A stretch of DNA of 64,000 bases from Deltaproteobacteria bacterium. Lineage in GTDB: Bacteria > Desulfobacterota > DSM-4660 > Desulfatiglandales > HGW-15. The notes beneath the pieces were generated by a model that saw nothing but the letters and a program-made list of their open reading frames with translations, did no database searches and was not told where the DNA came from. The stretch is taken from the NCBI GenBank assembly GCA_019310485.1, contig JAFDEF010000006.1, forward strand, positions 34,861-98,860, in the 5' to 3' direction. A program made the position numbers and the translations under genes. This document shows positions 61,035-64,000 of the stretch, in pieces (positions within the stretch are counted from its first letter, which is position 1; every line of letters starts with the position of its first letter).

Positions 61035-61493
61035 ATGTCTGAGGGTCTGGATGTGATAGTTGTTGATGATGATAGAGAGGTGTGTGATGTAGTTTCCGAG
61101 ATGATTGAAAACTTCTATGCATGGGGCGAAGTGCTTTCTTTTACACACGCACGTGAGGCAATAAGCTATTGCCTGGGCAGAAAAACTGGTGCAGCCATTT
61201 TTGTGCTCGACGTTTTCATAGGGGAGGAAACAGCCTTTGGATTTCTTGACGCAATTGAAGGCAAGTTCCCCACAGCTCATAAGGACAGTGTCATTATCAC
61301 CGGATATGCCAGCAATGACATTGTAAACATGTGCTTTGCTTCCGGGGTTGCCCATTTACTTGAAAAACCCATGAAGCCTTTTGCCCTGGAGCTTGCCATA
61401 AGGTCAATCGTAGGCAGGTACTTGCGATTAGCTCAAGACCTGGGGGCTTTCGTGAGGACACAGGAGTGCTCCTTGAGTCGCTTGACGGTTTAG
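61035..61493 (+). CDS. Single-domain response regulator
   Basis: 152 aa receiver without output domain: acidic DDD 11-13, phospho-Asp59 in FVLDVFIGEE, Thr in VIITGYAS, Lys in LEKPMKP. IITGYA resembles receivers of NtrC-type regulators rather than CheY. GGAGGA upstream of ATG. It has a candidate sigma-54 promoter and stands alone; a similar gene begins at 63787. Partner unknown. Confidence 0.85.
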   Translation: MSEGLDVIVVDDDREVCDVVSEMIENFYAWGEVLSFTHAREAISYCLGRKTGAAIFVLDVFIGEETAFGFLDAIEGKFPTAHKDSVIITGYASNDIVNMCFASGVAHLLEKPMKPFALELAIRSIVGRYLRLAQDLGAFVRTQECSLSRLTV

Positions 61494-61581
61494 TGTTTTA
61501 ATACAGGGAAAATAGCTCAATCAGTACCCCATGTTTTAGCTCCAAAAAGAAAAACCTCTTTTCAATATTTAGTGTTTTTTC

Positions 61582-61610
61582 TTGACGCTACCCCCCATTG
61601 ATTGTATAAA
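61582..61610 (+). promoter_or_regulatory. Sigma-70 promoter for the DUF3135-like gene
   Basis: TTGACG, 17 bases, TATAAA on the plus strand, near consensus. Predicted start about 61617, giving a leader of roughly 225 bases before the ATG at 61843. The rest of the non-coding stretch 61494-61842 holds the inverted repeat below and an imperfect GGGGTTTTCTGC stem near 61690-61735. Confidence 0.65.
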
Positions 61611-61632
61611 AACAAAAAAGTCGACTTGTGTA

Positions 61633-61669
61633 TGTGTTCACGTGTATATCATTAGTATACGGTAACACA
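61633..61669. promoter_or_regulatory. Inverted repeat just after the promoter (operator or leader hairpin)
   Basis: Arms TGTGTT...TATA and TATA...AACACA around ATCATTAG, imperfect inside. It lies 16 bases after the predicted start, a place for a repressor operator or an RNA stem. TACGGTA recurs at 61799-61805. Confidence 0.35.
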
Positions 61670-61842
61670 ACAGCTCAATAAAAAGGGGAAGGGGGTTTTC
61701 TGCCGCGACCGGCGGGAGACTCGAAGCAGGAGAAATACCCTTTCACCCCGGATGGAGGTCTCTGAAGGCATAGGTTTTTCCCTAAATGTTGAGTAATTAC
61801 GGTATACCTCTTGGTGTGGATCTCAGAGGGGGGAAGTGTAGC

Positions 61843-62187
61843 ATGCAGAAATTTAGGCATGAGGAAGAGAAAGAAAAAATAAGAAAAGAAGCGCTGGAAA
61901 CGCATGCCAGGCTTTCCGAACTCTTTAAAAAGGACAGGCTTGCTTTTGAACGGGAAAGAAAAAGAATGATTGATGAGCTTATCAATAGCGTGGAAGATGA
62001 GGCGCAGAGGAGCAGGTTAATAGCCTTTCAGAAATCCTGGGATAAGAAAATGAGGGGCGCCGGTTCAAACCACAATCGCTTTGTCCTGGCACAAACCTTC
62101 TTCTGGGATCATTTTTACGAAAAGTGGCATCCGTCCATCCAAAAACTAAATGCGCTTCTAAACCCCAAACTGAGCGAGAAGCCTTAA
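61843..62187 (+). CDS. DUF3135-like small protein
   Basis: 114 aa, soluble, helical. LSELFKKDRLAFERERKRMI, then RLIAFQKSWDKKMRG follow the DUF3135 pattern (LxxxDPxxFExxR...LQxxID), a family of unknown function in proteobacteria. The C-terminal 45 residues (FVLAQTFFWDHFYEKW) are extra aromatic sequence. ATG at 61843 with an AGGGGG site upstream is preferred to one at 61786. Confidence 0.6.
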   Translation: MQKFRHEEEKEKIRKEALETHARLSELFKKDRLAFERERKRMIDELINSVEDEAQRSRLIAFQKSWDKKMRGAGSNHNRFVLAQTFFWDHFYEKWHPSIQKLNALLNPKLSEKP

Positions 62188-62308
62188 GCCCCTTACCCAG
62201 ACATACACCACCTGCCAAACTTATTACCTTTTACCTTCTCGAGGTATCCAAAAATAACATTCAAACAGGTTTGCCCCTCTGCTTGCCATAATAGAGAGAT
62301 ATAGCTTC

Positions 62309-62324
62309 TGGTATAGTTTTTGCA
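62309..62324 (+). promoter_or_regulatory. Promoter candidate for the sigma-54 activator gene
   Basis: TGGTATAGTTTTTGCA on the plus strand: a relaxed sigma-54 site (GG-N10-GC, TTGCA intact) or an extended -10 TGGTATAGT. The gap 62188-62419 contains nothing else recognised. Confidence 0.4.
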
Positions 62325-62419
62325 GAAAGCTTTATTGAACGAAGACATGATGGTGGGCTGATCATTATTTCCAGAGAATAGCAGCAAGGAGAAGGCAATT
62401 GCTAATAGGAACATCGGCA

Positions 62420-63544
62420 ATGAGTGATGAGGCAAAAACAAAAGAAGAACTTCTCAAGGAACTCCGCAAGCTCAGGGCCAAGTTGCGCGAGCTTGAAGAA
62501 GGGGAATCCGGCGTCGAGAAAAGGGATAAGGTACAAGGGCCCAGTGAGAACCGGAACATAGATAACATGGACAGAGGCTCGGCAATGTCGCCAAGGCATG
62601 AGCGCGGGTTTGGGAAAATCATCGGTAAAAGCCCGGCCATGCAGGAAGTGTACGACATGATTGAAAAGGCTGGCGCAAGTGATGCCAATGTGGCTATTTA
62701 CGGTGAATCCGGTACAGGTAAGGAACTTGTTGCTCATGCCATACATGAACTTAGCTCCAGGAGGGGGAACGCGTTTGTGCCCGTTAACTGCGGCGCTATT
62801 CCTGAAACATTGCTTGAAAGCGAGTTCTTTGGCTTCAAGAAAGGAGCCTTTACAGGTGCCAGCATGGACAAGCATGGCTACCTTGACCTTGCTGACGGCG
62901 GAACCCTTTTTCTTGATGAAGTAGGTGAGTTGAGCCTTAACATGCAAGCGAAACTACTGCGGGCGCTTGACAGGAGGAGCTACTTCCCGGTTGGATGCAG
63001 CAAAAGCAAAATGTCTGATTTTCGCATTATAGCCGCTACAAACCGGGACCTAGCAGGGGAAATCAACGAGGGCTTGATGCGCAAGGACTTTTTTTACAGG
63101 ATACACGTTATCCCAATTACTTTGCCGCCACTCAGGAACCGTAAAGAAGACATACCCCTGTTGGTTGACCATTTCCTGGGTGAGCAGGGAGGCGGCAAAG
63201 AAGTTGCAGCTATTCCGCGGAAGATACTGGAAGCTCTTTGCAACTACTACTGGCCCGGAAACGTCAGAGAACTTCAAAATGTACTGCATCGGTATCTCAC
63301 CGTCAAACGCCTTGATTTCATGAAACCTAAATCCTCGGACACTCATCCCAGTGCAAATGCCCTTGTTGCCGGAGGCGACAAGCTCGAGCACATTAATCTT
63401 CGGCATGCGGTTGAGGATCTCGAAAAGCGCTTCATCTCAAAAGCGCTGGAGCAGGCCCGCTGGAACAGGACCAAGGCTGCCATGATTCTTGGTATTTCTC
63501 GAAGGGCTCTTTTCAGGAAGATGGCAAATTTTGAGATGATGTAG
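62420..63544 (+). CDS. Receiver-less sigma-54-dependent activator
   Basis: 374 aa. N-terminal about 65 residues are a Lys/Glu coiled coil (KTKEELLKELRKLRAKLREL) of the kind that normally precedes a PAS domain, but no PAS or receiver follows. AAA+ domain: GESGTGKELVAHAIHELSSR, GAFTGA, GTLFLDEVGELS, WPGNVRELQN. C-terminal Fis-type HTH (RTKAAMILGISRRALFRKMA). Without a sensor domain it may be constitutively active or controlled by a partner such as the adjacent receivers. ATG at 62420 with AGGA upstream is preferred to a TTG at 62399. Confidence 0.88.
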   Translation: MSDEAKTKEELLKELRKLRAKLRELEEGESGVEKRDKVQGPSENRNIDNMDRGSAMSPRHERGFGKIIGKSPAMQEVYDMIEKAGASDANVAIYGESGTGKELVAHAIHELSSRRGNAFVPVNCGAIPETLLESEFFGFKKGAFTGASMDKHGYLDLADGGTLFLDEVGELSLNMQAKLLRALDRRSYFPVGCSKSKMSDFRIIAATNRDLAGEINEGLMRKDFFYRIHVIPITLPPLRNRKEDIPLLVDHFLGEQGGGKEVAAIPRKILEALCNYYWPGNVRELQNVLHRYLTVKRLDFMKPKSSDTHPSANALVAGGDKLEHINLRHAVEDLEKRFISKALEQARWNRTKAAMILGISRRALFRKMANFEMM

Positions 63545-63551
63545 CCCAATT

Positions 63552-63579
63552 CGGGCGCTTTCGCCCGCCCCCTGTTTTT
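63552..63579 (+). terminator. Rho-independent-like terminator after the sigma-54 activator
   Basis: Stem CGGGCG/CGCCCG with loop CTTT, then GCCCCCTG and a TTTTT run. Starts eight bases after the stop. A second GCCGGG/CCCGGC stem follows at 63622-63649. Confidence 0.65.
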
Positions 63580-63726
63580 AGCAGTATTTTCAGCTGGTAA
63601 GCCTCCATTCCTTGGATTTCTGCCGGGCGTTTTTTTCCCATTACCCGGCGGCCGTTTTCCTAAAGCCATTCTATACCAACCCAGTTAACCCATATAAATC
63701 AAATAGTTAGCAAAAAGATCCGGGTT

Positions 63727-63742
63727 TGGCACGCCCCTTGCC
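63727..63742 (+). promoter_or_regulatory. Sigma-54 promoter for the terminal receiver gene
   Basis: TGGCACGCCCCTTGCC on the plus strand, a near-exact consensus. Predicted start about 63753, 34 bases before the ATG at 63787. Confidence 0.85.
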
Positions 63743-63786
63743 CATAGAGAAGCAGGCAGGATGAGTAGCTGCGGAGAATCATACTC

Positions 63787-64000
63787 ATGGATATTCTGGT
63801 TGTCGAGGATGATCCTTGTGTCGCCCCTGTTATTGAATCAAGTATCGAAAAATGGAACCACCAGGCCGAGACTCTTAGCTCGGGAAGGGCTGCTTTAAGG
63901 AGGCTCAGGCAAAGGAGGTTTGATTTAGTGTTGGTGGATATTTATTTACCTGACTGTATGGGGCACGAGTTAATTCCGCGGTTCAAGGAGATATGGCCTG
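63787..64000 (+). CDS. Response regulator receiver, 3' truncated by window end
   Basis: First 71 codons of a receiver: MDILVVEDDPCVAPVIESSI with the acidic pair, then phospho-Asp in LVLVDIYLPDCMGHELI. The output domain, if any, lies outside the window. It is driven by a clear sigma-54 promoter, like the other receiver gene at 61035, and could be the receiver of an NtrC-type protein or a second single-domain regulator. Confidence 0.85.
   Translation, partial: MDILVVEDDPCVAPVIESSIEKWNHQAETLSSGRAALRRLRQRRFDLVLVDIYLPDCMGHELIPRFKEIWP

Noticed and set aside
61680..61780. A known riboswitch (c-di-GMP, glycine, TPP, SAM) in the leader of the DUF3135-like gene
   Set aside because: None of the conserved core sequences of these classes could be found by eye.

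Overview
The window looks like chromosomal DNA from a motile, diderm (Gram-negative) bacterium. A deltaproteobacterial or Desulfobacterota-type organism fits best. The reasons are a lipoprotein L-ring (FlgH) and P-ring (FlgI), five minus-strand sigma-54 promoters driving flagellar blocks, two FleQ/FlrC-type sigma-54 activators, CheZ, and a molybdenum-hydroxylase/hydantoinase/beta-oxidation operon. The genus cannot be fixed from sequence reading alone. I saw no rRNA, tRNA, CRISPR array, prophage or intact insertion sequence.

Layout. (1) 1-9856, plus strand: a catabolic operon with three subunits of a xanthine-dehydrogenase-family hydroxylase (FAD subunit cut by the window edge, [2Fe-2S], molybdopterin), hydantoinase/oxoprolinase subunits A and B, and a fused 3-hydroxyacyl-CoA dehydrogenase/enoyl-CoA hydratase. 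(2) 10005-10448, plus: a small heat-shock protein. (3) 10654-60225, minus: about 50 kb of flagellar and chemotaxis genes all on one strand. In transcription order they are pilZ-cheR-cheA-cheD-HDOD-cheY-cheX-cheB-cheZ-cheY, a small unknown gene, flrA-like, AMIN/TPR gene, flrC-like, flgBC-fliEFGHIJ-motE, fliK-flgDE, motA-motB-motB2-fliLMNOPQR-flhBA-flhF-flhG-fliA, an accessory set (FliL-like, small charged protein, SwrB-like, second FliK-like, FlhX), and flgFGAHIJ-flgN-flgKL. (4) 60226-61034: an unusually long, structured non-coding divergent region. (5) 61035-64000, plus: two small receiver proteins (the last cut by the window end), a DUF3135-like protein and a receiver-less sigma-54 activator.

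How it works together. The minus-strand set supplies nearly the whole basal body, export gate, rod, hook, stator, switch and filament-junction proteins plus the chemotaxis core. Flagellin, FliD, FliS, FlgM, CheW and chemoreceptors are absent and must lie elsewhere. Strong -24/-12 promoters stand before flgB, fliK, motA, flgF and the TPR-flrC pair, so a sigma-54 cascade is readable from the DNA. fliA (sigma-28) sits inside one of these blocks and would drive the late genes.

Most notable observations: a second export-switch pair (FlhX plus a FliK-like protein) next to a SwrB-like protein; a MotB paralogue without the proton-channel aspartate; an exact 70-bp repeat containing a GTAG-headed palindrome (REP-like) present in the fliP-fliQ gap and at 60.9 kb; a CheA with a duplicated secretion-ATPase-N-like insert; and a sigma-54-controlled receiver/activator cluster at the right end.
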